Below, in pieces: positions 17,256 through 26,570 of a stretch of DNA of 64,000 bases. Source of the stretch: Saprospirales bacterium (GTDB lineage: Bacteria; Bacteroidota; Bacteroidia; Chitinophagales; JADIYW01). The translations under genes were made by a program, and so were the position numbers. Position 1 is the first letter of the stretch; every line of letters begins with the position of its first letter. The notes under the pieces are model-generated. The model saw only the letters and a program-made list of their open reading frames with translations, had not been told where the DNA came from and made no database searches. The stretch lies in assembly GCA_016711605.1 (NCBI GenBank), contig JADJSS010000004.1:1-64000 (forward strand). The letters are read 5' to 3'.

Positions 17256-19912
17256 ATGGAATTACCAAAAATTTTAGACCACACGCAAATCGAAACCAAA
17301 TGGTATAAACATTGGTTAGATAAAAAATACTTTAATTCAGTTCCTGACGAACGCGAACCATATACTATTGTCATTCCACCACCAAACGTTACTGGTGTGT
17401 TGCATATGGGTCATATGCTCAATTATACTATTCAAGATGTATTGATTCGCAAAGCACGTATGCAAGGTAAAAACGCCTGTTGGGTGCCTGGTACCGATCA
17501 TGCTTCTATTGCAACTGAAGCCAAAGTAGTAAATTTATTGAAAGAACAAGGCATCACTAAAAAAGATATTACACGCGAACAATTTTTAGAACATGCGTGG
17601 CAATGGAAAGAAAAATATGGCGGCATTATTTTAAAACAATTACGCAGTTTAGGTGCATCATGCGATTGGAATCGAACACGCTTTACTATGGATGATGATT
17701 TGAGTGATGCTGTAATTGATGTATTTATCGACTTGCACAAAAAAGGAAAAATATATCGTGGTGTGCGTATGGTAAACTGGGATCCAAAAGGTTTAACTGC
17801 AGTTTCAGACGAAGAAGTAATTCATAAAGAAGTGAATTCTAAGTTATTTTATGTTCGTTATAAAATTGAAAATACAACTGACGAATGAATTATTAATACT
17901 ATTGCAACAACAAGACCTGAAACAATTCTTGGAGACACAGCTATTTGTGTACATCCTGATGATGAACGATATAAAAACTTAAAAGGAAAATTTGCGGTGG
18001 TTCCATTAATCAATCGTGTGATACCAATTATTTTTGATGATTATATTGATATTGAATTTGGAACCGGTGCATTAAAAGTAACGCCAGCACACGATATCAA
18101 CGATTACAATTTAGGTATTAAACACAATTTAGAAGTGATTGATACTTTAAATGATGATGGTACGTTGAGTGAAAAAGCACAGCTATATATTGGCGAAGAC
18201 AGATTTGCAGTTCGTAAAAAAATTGCTGTTGATTTAGAAGAAAAAGGTCATTTAGTTAAGATTGAAGAGATCAAAAACAAGGTTGGTTATTCTGAAAGAA
18301 CCGATGCTGTAATCGAACCAAAATTATCGATGCAATGGTTTTTGAAAATGGATGAATTGGCAAAACCTGCGTTGGAAAATGTGATGAATGACAATATCAA
18401 ACTCATTCCAGAAAAATTTAAAAACACCTACAAACACTGGATGGAAAATGTACACGATTGGTGCATTTCTCGTCAACTTTGGTGGGGCCATCGCATTCCA
18501 GCTTGGTACGATGAAAAAGGCAATGTTGTAGTTGCAAAAACGGAAGCAGAAGCCATTGAATTATTCAAATCTAAATTCAACCTTCAACACTCAACATTCA
18601 ACATTACTCAAGACGAAGATGTACTCGACACTTGGTTCTCTTCGTGGTTGTGGCCAATCTCTGTTTTTGATGGATTCAAAAATCCTGATGGCGCAGATAT
18701 TAATTATTATTATCCAACGAATGATTTAGTAACCGCACCAGAAATTCTATTCTTTTGGGTAGCTCGTATGATTATGGCTGGTTATGAATATAAAAATGAA
18801 AAGCCATTTACTAATGTGTATCTAACAGGAATTGTAAGAGATAAACAAGGTCGTAAAATGTCGAAATCATTAGGTAATTCACCAGATCCATTGGATTTAA
18901 TTGAGAAATATTCAGCTGATGGTGTGCGAACAGGCATGTTGTTTTGTTCACCTGCAGGAAACGATTTGCCATTCGATGAAAAACTATGCGAACAAGGAAG
19001 AAATTTTACGAATAAAATTTGGAATGCATTACGGCTTGTTAAAGGTTGGAATGTAAATGAAAGTGATGGTGAAAGTGAAAGTGAAAGTGCCAATAAAGAG
19101 GTTTTCATTTGGTTTGAAAATAAACTGGAATTACTAAAAGAAAACTTAGAAAAATCATATTCGTCTTATCGTTTATCAGAAGCACTAATTGATTTGTATA
19201 AATTTATTTGGGACGACTTTTGCTCTTGGTATCTAGAGTTTGTAAAACCACCTTTTGGTGAAAAAATAGATGCAGTTTCTTATCAAAAAACAGTTTTATA
19301 TTTTGAAGAGTTGATGAAACTATTGCATCCATTTATGCCATTTATTTCAGAAGAAATTTATCATCATTTACATAAGAGTGAAAGTGAAGTGAAAGTGAAA
19401 GCGCAGATATTGTTGTTGCAGCTTATCCAACAGTTGGAACTTATGATTTAAAAATTATTCAAGAAGGTGAGAAATTAAAAGAAGTTATTTCGTCAATACG
19501 TGACGTTAGAAATAAAAATGGTTTATCACCAAAAATAACATTAACAGTTTATGTACAAGCAAAAGACAAGACTTTGTATAATAAATTTGGTGCGTTGATA
19601 GAAAAAATCGCCAATATTCATCCAATTAATTTTACTGAAACTGAAGTAGAAAAAACAGTTTCACAACTCATTCAAACAGATAAAATTTATATTGAAACAG
19701 GTATTGAAATTGATACAGATAACGAAAAGAAAAAGATTATTGAAGAAATAAATTACTACAAAGGTTTTATTGAAAGTGTAAACAAAAAACTTTCCAACGA
19801 AAAGTTTGTAGCTAATGCAAAACCAGAAATCATTGAAAACGAACGCAAAAAAATGGCTGATGGACAATCAAAATTACAATCATTAGAAGCAGCTTTAAAC
19901 GCATTTAATTAA
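17256..19912 (+). CDS. valS: Valyl-tRNA synthetase (internal TGA and one frameshift)
   Basis: The start is the ATG before ELPKILDHTQIETKWYKHW. Visible motifs are PPPNVTGVLHMGHML (HIGH-type, H50-M-G-H53), the editing-domain TTRPETILGDTA, WCISRQLWWGHRIPAW, KMSKS (from residue ~534) and a C-terminal coiled coil (SKLQSLEAAL). The expected length (~885 residues) is met only by reading through an in-frame TGA at codon 211 (17886-17888) and correcting a 1-base loss near 19387. That loss lies inside a (GAAAGT)n tract and, once corrected, gives HKSESESESADIVVAAYP. Three low-complexity tracts (18575-18605, 19062-19090, 19375-19402) encode extra loop residues. The gene is essential, so sequence error is the simplest explanation for the breaks. 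Confidence 0.85.
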
Positions 19913-19918
19913 AAAATC

Positions 19919-21038
19919 ATGAAAAGAGTTTTTATTTATTTTATCTTATTTATTTTATCGTCATTTAATTCATTGGCACAATCAATTAATAGTAATCGTT
20001 ATTCTGATAAGTTTGCACTTTCTATAGATATTTTAAATGCTGCTCAAAATCATAATATTCAACAGCTGGAATCAATTGCAAAATCGCTAACTATTCCTTA
20101 CTGAATTTATCTAAAAGTTATTTTCCAAGTCATAGAAAACAAAAATTAAAATAACAAACATTTCAGAGAATAAAATCCATCCTTCATCGCTTTATATAAC
20201 AGATTCTTGCATTTACAATAAATTTGCATCAATTTTTATTTTAGTACACTAATTCAATAGTATATTAAATGATGATGATAACGGATATCTAATTTTGGAA
20301 CAATTTATATATTCTTATGAAATACTGAAAAAATACTATTCAAATAATATTCATTCAAATCAAATAGCATCATTCTTGAAACAAAAAATTATATAAAATA
20401 TATTTCATTTAAAGAGTTAATTACATTTAATAACACGTTATATTGTATTCAAAAAAGCACAATATAAATCTTATTCGAAAAAAAAGTTCCAAGCTAAATT
20501 CAATTTAAAAATCAGAAAGTAAATTGTTCTTTAAGAAAGAGAATAAACAATTTTTCCATACAATAAAGACACTAAATTCAACAATGTTGATATAATTTTG
20601 GTGATAATGTAGCAATAAATAGGATTATGATTGCAAGCTGGTTTAAAAAAATAGAAGAAATTAGATAGAAAATATAAAACTTCATATCACTAAACGAATT
20701 AAACTGTAAAAGATTCAACAATACTTGATAGATCCGAAGAAATGCCATCGTTTCAAAATGGTACAAAAGGTCTCAATAAATTCTTGAAAGAAAATTTACG
20801 TTATCCAAAAGAAGCATTAAAAATGAAAATTGAAGGAAATATAATTGTTCGCTTAATGATTGATAAAGATGGAAGTGTTAAAGACCCAATTATTCTAAAA
20901 GATAATTTAGGTGTTGGTTGCGCTGAAGAAGCATTGCGTTTGGTACAGAAAATGCCTAAATGGTGGCCTGGAAAAGAAAAAGGAAAAGCAGTAAAAGTGT
21001 ATTATACATTACCTATTTCATTCACTATTCCAAAATAA
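19919..21038 (+). pseudogene. Decayed exported protein with C-terminal TonB domain
   Basis: The 5' end (19919-20104) encodes a signal peptide (to LSSFNSLAQ) and a short alpha-helical start. The 3' end (20742-21038) encodes an intact TonB C-terminal domain (MPSFQNGTKGLNKFLKENLRYP, RLMIDKDGSVKD, ALRLVQKMPKWWPGKEKGK, VYYTLPISF). The roughly 640 bp between them can be read as protein-like pieces only by hopping between frames (for example NSILNDDDNGYLILEQFIYSYE and NRIMIASWFKKIEEI), with many stops. This looks like a gene in advanced decay, unlike the single homopolymer slips elsewhere. Similar Bacteroidota proteins attach a TonB_C domain to a periplasmic sensor or enzyme domain, but the original function cannot be recovered. 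Confidence 0.6.
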
Positions 21039-21061
21039 GTAATAATATATTCTATACTTTT

Positions 21062-21493
21062 TTACACTTTATATTTCAACACGATCATCGTCAATCTTGA
21101 AATATTAAGTAAGTTGTCTTTTTCATCGTAAATTTTTATTTCCCAAACCTGTGTCTTTGCACCAATGTGTATAGGTTTTGCAATACCAATAACAAAACCA
21201 TCTCTTGCACTTTTCAAATGATTTGAATTAATATCCAAACCCAATGCATATTCTTTTGAATTATCTAAACATAAATTGGCTGCAGTACTTCCAATCGTTT
21301 CTGCAAGCACTACATGAGCACCACCATGCAACAAACCCATCGGTTGATGAGTACGCTTATCAACTGGCATTTTTGCTTTAATATAATCAGCTCCAATTTC
21401 TATAAACTCAATACCTATATGTTCTACTAACGTGTTTTTACTATTGTTTTGAAGTGCTGCTAATGTAATATTTGGTGTCTTCCAGATTTGCAT
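21062..21493 (-). CDS. Hotdog-fold acyl-CoA thioesterase (PaaI/MenI-like)
   Basis: This 143-residue single hotdog domain contains the helix motif G-L-L-H-G-G-A-H-V-V-L-A-E-T-I-G-S, with the catalytic glutamate inside, and the strand motif GLDINSNHLKSARDGFVIGIAKPIHIGAKTQVWEIKI. These match the PaaI/YdiI/ComA2 group, whose members hydrolyse 1,4-dihydroxy-2-naphthoyl-CoA (menaquinone synthesis) or other aromatic or fatty acyl-CoAs. Bacteroidota use menaquinone, so MenI activity is possible, but the sequence does not discriminate. It is convergent with the decayed TonB-domain gene. Confidence 0.85.
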   Translation of the reverse strand: MQIWKTPNITLAALQNNSKNTLVEHIGIEFIEIGADYIKAKMPVDKRTHQPMGLLHGGAHVVLAETIGSTAANLCLDNSKEYALGLDINSNHLKSARDGFVIGIAKPIHIGAKTQVWEIKIYDEKDNLLNISRLTMIVLKYKV

Positions 21494-21599
21494 TTTTTTT
21501 ATTTGTTGTTAAAGTTAATGATTTTTTTCAATGCAAATAATCAATCCTATTTTATAAACAATGAGTAGTACGAGATAAAATTATTTGTATTTTTATTGA

Positions 21600-22742
21600 A
21601 TGCAAAAATTCATTTTATTATTACTGTTTTTTAATTCATTTCAAAAAATCAGTGCGCAAACTTGGGTCGATTCATTAGATGTGTATGCACGAGAAAAATA
21701 TATGCCTGCATCAAAATTCCAATGGACTTGGATGAAAGCTTCTTTGTTATACACCATGGTTAAACAATATGATAATTGCACCGATGAAAAGAAAAAAATA
21801 TACTTACAATTTATTCAAACAGCAATGGATAAAACAGTTGCTGTTGCCAACGGAAAAAAACCAAATGCAGTAGCAGCTGGACTTGGAATGGCATTTTTAG
21901 TAAGAGTAACAAAAGAAGAAAAATATAAAAAAGTTTGTGATAAAATCTTTGCTGATTATATGAAAATAAAACGAACCAAAGAAGGTGGTGTTTCACATTT
22001 ACGAAACGATGTCGAACTTTGGGACGATACCGTTTTTATGATTGGTCAATTTTTATTGGAAATGTATAAAGCAACAAATGATGAAAAATACATTGACGAA
22101 CTTGTAAAACAAATAACCATACATCATGATAAATTACAAGATAAAAAAAGTGGACTTTGGGTACATGGTTATGATGAAGACAGAAAATCGCACTGTACTT
22201 TTTGCGGACAATTAAACTGGCCAGAAAAAACAACAGGCAAGAGTGCAGAAGTTTGGGGTCGAGGCAATGGATGGATTGTAGTAACCTTGTCTGATGCTTT
22301 AGATATTATACCAAAAACAAATCCAAATTGGAATCTGTTGGCAACCTACTTAAAAGAAATGATTGAACATTTACCTGAATTGCAAAACCAACAAAACGGA
22401 CATTGGTATCAGTTACCTGTGAGAAATACAGAACCTAAAAATTATATTGAAAGCTCTTCAACTGCAATGTTTGCATACGGAATTTCAAAAGCTATTCAAT
22501 TAGGTTTAGTAAAAGATTTTACGTATCAAAAAAGTGTTGAATTGGCATATAGTGGTTTGCGAAATTTTAGCATCAAACCAGTTTCAACAAAATACATCAC
22601 AACTAAAAATGTTTGCAAAGGAACTTGCATTGGCAACAAAACTTATTATCTAAAACGAAAAGTAAAAAACGAAAAACCATACAGCATTGGTATGTTTATT
22701 AATTTTGGAAGATTGTATGAAGCTCAAAAATTGAAACAATAA
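21600..22742 (+). CDS. Glycoside hydrolase family 88/105, unsaturated uronyl hydrolase
   Basis: This 380-residue exported enzyme (signal peptide to about A19) has an alpha6/alpha6-barrel. The catalytic block E-L-W-D142-D143-T-V-F-M and the sugar-binding W-G-R-G-N-G-W (about 217-223) are the GH88/105 signature. Such enzymes hydrolyse unsaturated glucuronyl or rhamnogalacturonyl oligosaccharides by hydrating the double bond, and release the uronate left by polysaccharide lyases. It has no SusCD pair, lyase or sugar transporter nearby, so it is not part of a visible polysaccharide utilisation locus. The cysteine-rich segment CTFCGQ near residue 200 is unusual and could bind metal. Confidence 0.85.
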   Translation: MQKFILLLLFFNSFQKISAQTWVDSLDVYAREKYMPASKFQWTWMKASLLYTMVKQYDNCTDEKKKIYLQFIQTAMDKTVAVANGKKPNAVAAGLGMAFLVRVTKEEKYKKVCDKIFADYMKIKRTKEGGVSHLRNDVELWDDTVFMIGQFLLEMYKATNDEKYIDELVKQITIHHDKLQDKKSGLWVHGYDEDRKSHCTFCGQLNWPEKTTGKSAEVWGRGNGWIVVTLSDALDIIPKTNPNWNLLATYLKEMIEHLPELQNQQNGHWYQLPVRNTEPKNYIESSSTAMFAYGISKAIQLGLVKDFTYQKSVELAYSGLRNFSIKPVSTKYITTKNVCKGTCIGNKTYYLKRKVKNEKPYSIGMFINFGRLYEAQKLKQ

Positions 22743-22836
22743 GAAATTAAAAAGAAGATTCAGGTTGAACCTTTTCTTTTATAATAGATTTTGTTTTACT
22801 TTAATAATTTCGATAATAATTGATCTTGCATTTTAT

Positions 22837-24144
22837 TTAAAGTTCGTTTAATCTTTTTCCTTTATGATTTTTGAAATTGGTGTGTTTAGGTTCGCCAATC
22901 ACTTGTTTTCCATATATACTATTATGTCCTGAAATTAAATAAGCTACAACACAAGCAATAGCAACATAAACGCCACAATCGCTACCAAATAATTCTATTG
23001 CCATCATGCTGCATGCAAGCGGTGTATTGGTTGCACCTGCAAATACTGCCACAAAACCCATTCCTGCCAAAAGTCCAGTTGGTAATGGAATTACATACGA
23101 TAATGCATTACCTAAGGTTGCGCCAATAAAAAACAATGGCGTTACTTCGCCACCTTTAAAACTAGCTGCTAGCGTAATGATGGTAAATGCCATTTTTAAT
23201 ACAAAATCGTATGCTGGTAGATGTTGATTAAATGAATCTACTATGGTCGGAATACCTAAGCCAATGTATTTAGTAGTGCCAATTATCCAAACTGCTATTG
23301 CAACCAAAATTCCACCAACCAATGGTCGAAATGGCGGAAATGTAATTTTTGATTTGAAAATTGAACTAATGTAATGAATTGTTTTTGTAAATGTTGCGGC
23401 ACATAAACCGAATGCAATGCCTGCAAGAATTGCATAAATGATATTGAGAAAAGAAAGTGCTGGAATTAGGTTGATTTGATATTGTGTATGATTGGTGTGC
23501 CAAAGTTTAGTAACAAAATCTGCGATGATAGCAGCAGCAAATGCAGGAAAAATAGCATCATACTTTAGCCGTCCAATAAGGAATACTTCTAACCCAAAAA
23601 GGGCACCAGCTAATGGTGTGCCAAATACTGAACCAAAACCAGCAGCAATGGCAGCAATAAGTAAGATTTTTCGTTCACTTTCTATTAATCGAAAAGGTTT
23701 ACTGAATTGATCGGAAATAGCACCAGCCATTTGTAAAGCAGTGCCTTCGCGACCAGCAGAACCACCCAATAAATGAGTAGCCATTGTTCCAATATAAATA
23801 AAAGGAGCCATGCGAAATGGTATTATTTCTTTTGGATTGTGAATGGAATCAATTAATAAGTTGTTGCCAGCTTCAATATCTTTTCCCAAATAAAAATAAA
23901 GTAGACCAATGATAAAACCACCAATTGGTAAAAAGGCAATCAACCATAAATGATGTTCACGATAATTAGTTATCCAATCTAAAGATTGTAGAAAACCAGC
24001 TGATGCAGAACCAACAGAAATACCAATAATTGAACTTATTAAAAGCCATTTTAAAATATATGGTATTGCTGGATGGCGATTAAAAAAATTACGAAATTGC
24101 AAATTGATTTTTTCGAAAGATGTTTTTTGTTTTGTAGTTGACAT
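22837..24144 (-). CDS. CLC-type fluoride/proton antiporter (CLC-F)
   Basis: This 435-residue CLC channel/antiporter has about ten or more helices. It has A-G-N-N-L-L-I-D (about residue 93 of this start) in the position where chloride CLCs have GSGIP, plus GSAGREGTALQMAG with the gating-glutamate GREGT. The Asn-rich first motif is the CLC-F hallmark; these proteins exchange F- for H+ and protect cells from fluoride. This identity is supported by the fluoride riboswitch directly upstream. A longer frame would start at 24171, but that ATG lies inside the riboswitch expression hairpin. The ATG at 24144 has an AGGAG sequence 4 bases upstream and is chosen. Confidence 0.92.
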   Translation of the reverse strand: MSTTKQKTSFEKINLQFRNFFNRHPAIPYILKWLLISSIIGISVGSASAGFLQSLDWITNYREHHLWLIAFLPIGGFIIGLLYFYLGKDIEAGNNLLIDSIHNPKEIIPFRMAPFIYIGTMATHLLGGSAGREGTALQMAGAISDQFSKPFRLIESERKILLIAAIAAGFGSVFGTPLAGALFGLEVFLIGRLKYDAIFPAFAAAIIADFVTKLWHTNHTQYQINLIPALSFLNIIYAILAGIAFGLCAATFTKTIHYISSIFKSKITFPPFRPLVGGILVAIAVWIIGTTKYIGLGIPTIVDSFNQHLPAYDFVLKMAFTIITLAASFKGGEVTPLFFIGATLGNALSYVIPLPTGLLAGMGFVAVFAGATNTPLACSMMAIELFGSDCGVYVAIACVVAYLISGHNSIYGKQVIGEPKHTNFKNHKGKRLNEL

Positions 24145-24182
24145 ATTTCTCCTGATTAAATGTTTTTCCATTAATAATCAGG
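24145..24182 (-). promoter_or_regulatory. Expression platform: Shine-Dalgarno-sequestering hairpin
   Basis: On the minus strand CCTGATTA (24182-24175) is perfectly complementary to TAATCAGG (24158-24151). The 3' arm covers AGG of the AGGAG Shine-Dalgarno (24153-24149), and the 5' arm uses the last two bases of the aptamer P1 stem. Folding of the aptamer with fluoride would compete with this hairpin and free the ribosome site; this is inferred from complementarity only. Confidence 0.7.
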
Positions 24183-24229
24183 CGTCATCAGCTTTTTAAG
24201 GCGGTTCAAATAGGAAGACACCATTTCCT
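24181..24229 (-). ncRNA. Fluoride riboswitch (crcB motif) aptamer
   Basis: The minus-strand RNA reads AGGAAATGGTGTCTTCCT, then ATTTGAACCGCC, then AAAAAGCTGATGACGCC. P1 forms between GGTGTC and GACGCC (six pairs, one G-U). The pseudoknot forms between AGGAA and TTCCT. ACCGCC and GCTGATGA are the conserved crcB-motif blocks. The aptamer sits directly before the CLC-F gene, the most common partner of this riboswitch. It begins about 15 bases after a perfect promoter -7 box. Confidence 0.93.
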
Positions 24230-24243
24230 TTTTACGAGTGTTA

Positions 24244-24275
24244 CAAATGTAGTAATTAAAATTTAAGTATACAAA
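24244..24275 (-). promoter_or_regulatory. Bacteroidota promoter of the riboswitch/CLC-F transcript
   Basis: Read on the minus strand, TTTG (24275-24272) is followed after 20 bp by TACATTTG (24251-24244), matching TTTG-N20-TAnnTTTG exactly. Transcription is predicted to start about 24238, just upstream of the aptamer. Confidence 0.8.
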
Positions 24276-24377
24276 CCAGCATATTTCATTTCAGTAGAAC
24301 AGTATCGAAAATAGGGTTGAAGTGTTTTTCTATTTGATTGTATTTAAAAATATAAAGTAAATATTTTAGTGCTATTC

Positions 24378-24408
24378 AAAAAAAAACCATCACAAATTTG
24401 TGATGGTT
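24378..24408 (-). terminator. Rho-independent terminator of the M13 peptidase gene
   Basis: The 10-bp stem AACCATCACA/TGTGATGGTT has a 4-base loop, with an A-run at its left side (a U-run in the left-reading transcript). It lies about 35 bp past the peptidase stop codon. Confidence 0.85.
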
Positions 24409-24442
24409 AAAATGGTTATAATTCTTATAATATCAGTTTAGA

Positions 24443-26488
24443 TTACCACATGGTTGCTCTTTTTTCTAAAGGGAAAAACATGTTGTCACCTGGTTTTACA
24501 TTAAACGCATTGTGAAATTGTGGCAAGTTACCTAAAACACCATTAACTCTAAATTTAGCAGGTGAGTGCTCGTTCGTAAGAATTTGGTTTCTCAATGCTT
24601 CCGGACGCATATGATCGCGCCAAATGATTGCATAATTAACAAAGAAACGTTGTTCAGGTGTTAAACCATTAATTAATTTTGTATTGTCAGGATTTGCTTT
24701 TTTAAATGCGTTGTAAGAAATAATCATACCACCTAAATCTGCAATATTTTCACCTTGAGTTAATTCGCCGTTCACATGTAAACTATCAATTTCAAACGCA
24801 TTGTATTGTTCAACAAATTTATTTGTTAAACCATTGTATGCTTTTTTATCATCTTCAGACCACCAATTTTTCAAGTTTCCGTCGCCATCAAATTGGCTAC
24901 CTTGATCATCAAAGCCATGTGTAATTTCGTGGCCAATAACCATACCGATTCCGCCGTAATTTACTGCATCATCGCCATTTGGATAAAAGAAAGGTGGTTG
25001 TAAAATTGCTGCTGGAAACACAATTTCATTCATAGTAGGGTTGTAGTATGCATTCACTGTTTGAGGACCCATGCCCCATTCTGTACGGTCAATTTTGTCT
25101 TTTTTCAAACGTGCTAAAACTCGCAAGTTTTCGTTAGCTGCGCAGTTTAGGTAATTTAAAACATACGCTTGTTTTTTAATGTCTAAGTTTTCATACGTCC
25201 ACCATTTGTCCGGATAGCCAATTTTCACATCAATTTTTTGTAATTTATCCAAAGCTTTTGCTTTTGTATCAGCACCCATCCAAGATAATGCACCGATTCT
25301 ATCTGCAAGAGATGCTTTGATATTATTTACTAAAACTAATGAACGAGCTTTTGCTTGAGGTGGAAAGTTTGTTTTTACATATTCTTGTCCAATTATATCA
25401 CGTAAATAGTTTTCTGCAACACCAGAAACACGTTTCCATCTTGGTTCTTTTACTTTTGCACCACTCAATACTTTGCCAAAGAAATCAAAACGAGCATCTA
25501 CAAATTCTTCACTTAAATATTTTGCAGTGCTGTTCATAAATTCAAAAGCCAGGTATGATTTCCATTTATCGTTTGGAATAGCATTTCTTAAACTATCTAA
25601 GCCGTGCATAAATTTCACCTGACCGACTACAATTTCTTTTGGTTCAATATTCATTGGTTTTAAGAAAGCATTCCAATCAATACCACTAAAATCAGTTTTT
25701 AATTTTTCGATTGTATATAAGTTGTAGTTCGCTTCCGGATCGCGCAATTCTACGCGTGATGATGAAACTGTTGCTATTGCTTTTTCTACTTCTAATACAT
25801 TTTCCATTTGTTGAGAAGCAGAAATAGATTTGTCAAATTTTGACAACTCAAACAATTTTGTAACGTATTTTTTATATTCTTCTAATGTTTTTTTAGATTT
25901 CTCATCTGTACGGAAATAAAAATCTCTGTCCGGTAAACCCAAACCACCTTGACCAATTTGTAAAATATAACGTGTTGTGTTTTTTGGATCCACATCCACA
26001 TAATAACCAATAGGCGTAGTTAAATCGCGCAATCCGCTTTTAGAAATAAACGTATAAAAATCTGCGTTCGTTTTGATATTTTGGATTTCTTTCAACCAAC
26101 TATCAACTGCACTGATACCTACTTTATTGATATAAGTAGTATCCATGGCACTTTTATAGAAATCGCCAAGGATTTGCTTGTTCGAACCTTTTGCCGCAGT
26201 AGTTGCCGCAGCAGTTGTCAATATTTTTTTAATAGCTGTTCTGCTTTTTTCTTGTAAAACATCAAACATGCCCCAAGAAATTTTGTCTGGTGCAATTGGA
26301 TTTTTCTTAATCCAATCAGCGTTGATGTAGTCAAAGAAGTCATCGCTTGGTTTTATGCTTTTGCTGAAAAGCGATTTATCTAAAACATCTTTTGCAACAG
26401 GTTTTGTTGCTGTTGTTTTGGTTTCACCAAAAATACTGGTTGAAATTCCAATTAAGAATATCGGAATCCATAATTTTTTATTGTTCAT
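24443..26488 (-). CDS. M13-family zinc metallopeptidase (PepO/neprilysin-like)
   Basis: This ~681-residue exported endopeptidase has a signal peptide that follows MNNKKLWIPIFLIG. The zinc site is VIGHEITHGFDDQGSQFDGDG (HExxH with the His ligands), the third ligand is in ENIADLGG, and the substrate-binding N-A-Y-Y-N-P block lies just upstream. The N-terminal DDFFDYINADWIKKNPI motif is typical of bacterial PepO. M13 enzymes cleave small peptides in the periplasm. The longest frame starts at 26512, but a promoter -7 box lies at 26510-26517, so the ATG at 26488 is preferred. Confidence 0.92.
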   Translation of the reverse strand: MNNKKLWIPIFLIGISTSIFGETKTTATKPVAKDVLDKSLFSKSIKPSDDFFDYINADWIKKNPIAPDKISWGMFDVLQEKSRTAIKKILTTAAATTAAKGSNKQILGDFYKSAMDTTYINKVGISAVDSWLKEIQNIKTNADFYTFISKSGLRDLTTPIGYYVDVDPKNTTRYILQIGQGGLGLPDRDFYFRTDEKSKKTLEEYKKYVTKLFELSKFDKSISASQQMENVLEVEKAIATVSSSRVELRDPEANYNLYTIEKLKTDFSGIDWNAFLKPMNIEPKEIVVGQVKFMHGLDSLRNAIPNDKWKSYLAFEFMNSTAKYLSEEFVDARFDFFGKVLSGAKVKEPRWKRVSGVAENYLRDIIGQEYVKTNFPPQAKARSLVLVNNIKASLADRIGALSWMGADTKAKALDKLQKIDVKIGYPDKWWTYENLDIKKQAYVLNYLNCAANENLRVLARLKKDKIDRTEWGMGPQTVNAYYNPTMNEIVFPAAILQPPFFYPNGDDAVNYGGIGMVIGHEITHGFDDQGSQFDGDGNLKNWWSEDDKKAYNGLTNKFVEQYNAFEIDSLHVNGELTQGENIADLGGMIISYNAFKKANPDNTKLINGLTPEQRFFVNYAIIWRDHMRPEALRNQILTNEHSPAKFRVNGVLGNLPQFHNAFNVKPGDNMFFPLEKRATMW

Positions 26489-26509
26489 TTTTATTAAATA
26501 ATTTTGTTG

Positions 26510-26517
26510 CAAAATTA
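26510..26517 (-). promoter_or_regulatory. -7 box (TAATTTTG) of the M13 peptidase gene
   Basis: Read on the minus strand the sequence is TAATTTTG, a full TAnnTTTG match. The predicted transcript begins about 26505, giving a short leader before the chosen ATG at 26488. Confidence 0.6.
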
Positions 26518-26570
26518 GTATAAAGTAATTAAGAAATATTACACTATTTTAAGTTTATTTACAGTTTAAA

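Noticed and set aside
17886..17888. TGA as a tryptophan or selenocysteine codon
   Set aside because: TGA ends other genes here (plsC, kdsB), Trp is encoded by TGG throughout, and no stem-loop typical of selenocysteine insertion follows.
18782..19108. Reverse-strand ORF rich in Ser-Leu repeats
   Set aside because: It is the complement of the GAAAGT tract inside valS.
22837..24171. CLC-F start at 24171
   Set aside because: That ATG lies in the loop of the expression hairpin; the ATG at 24144 has the Shine-Dalgarno.
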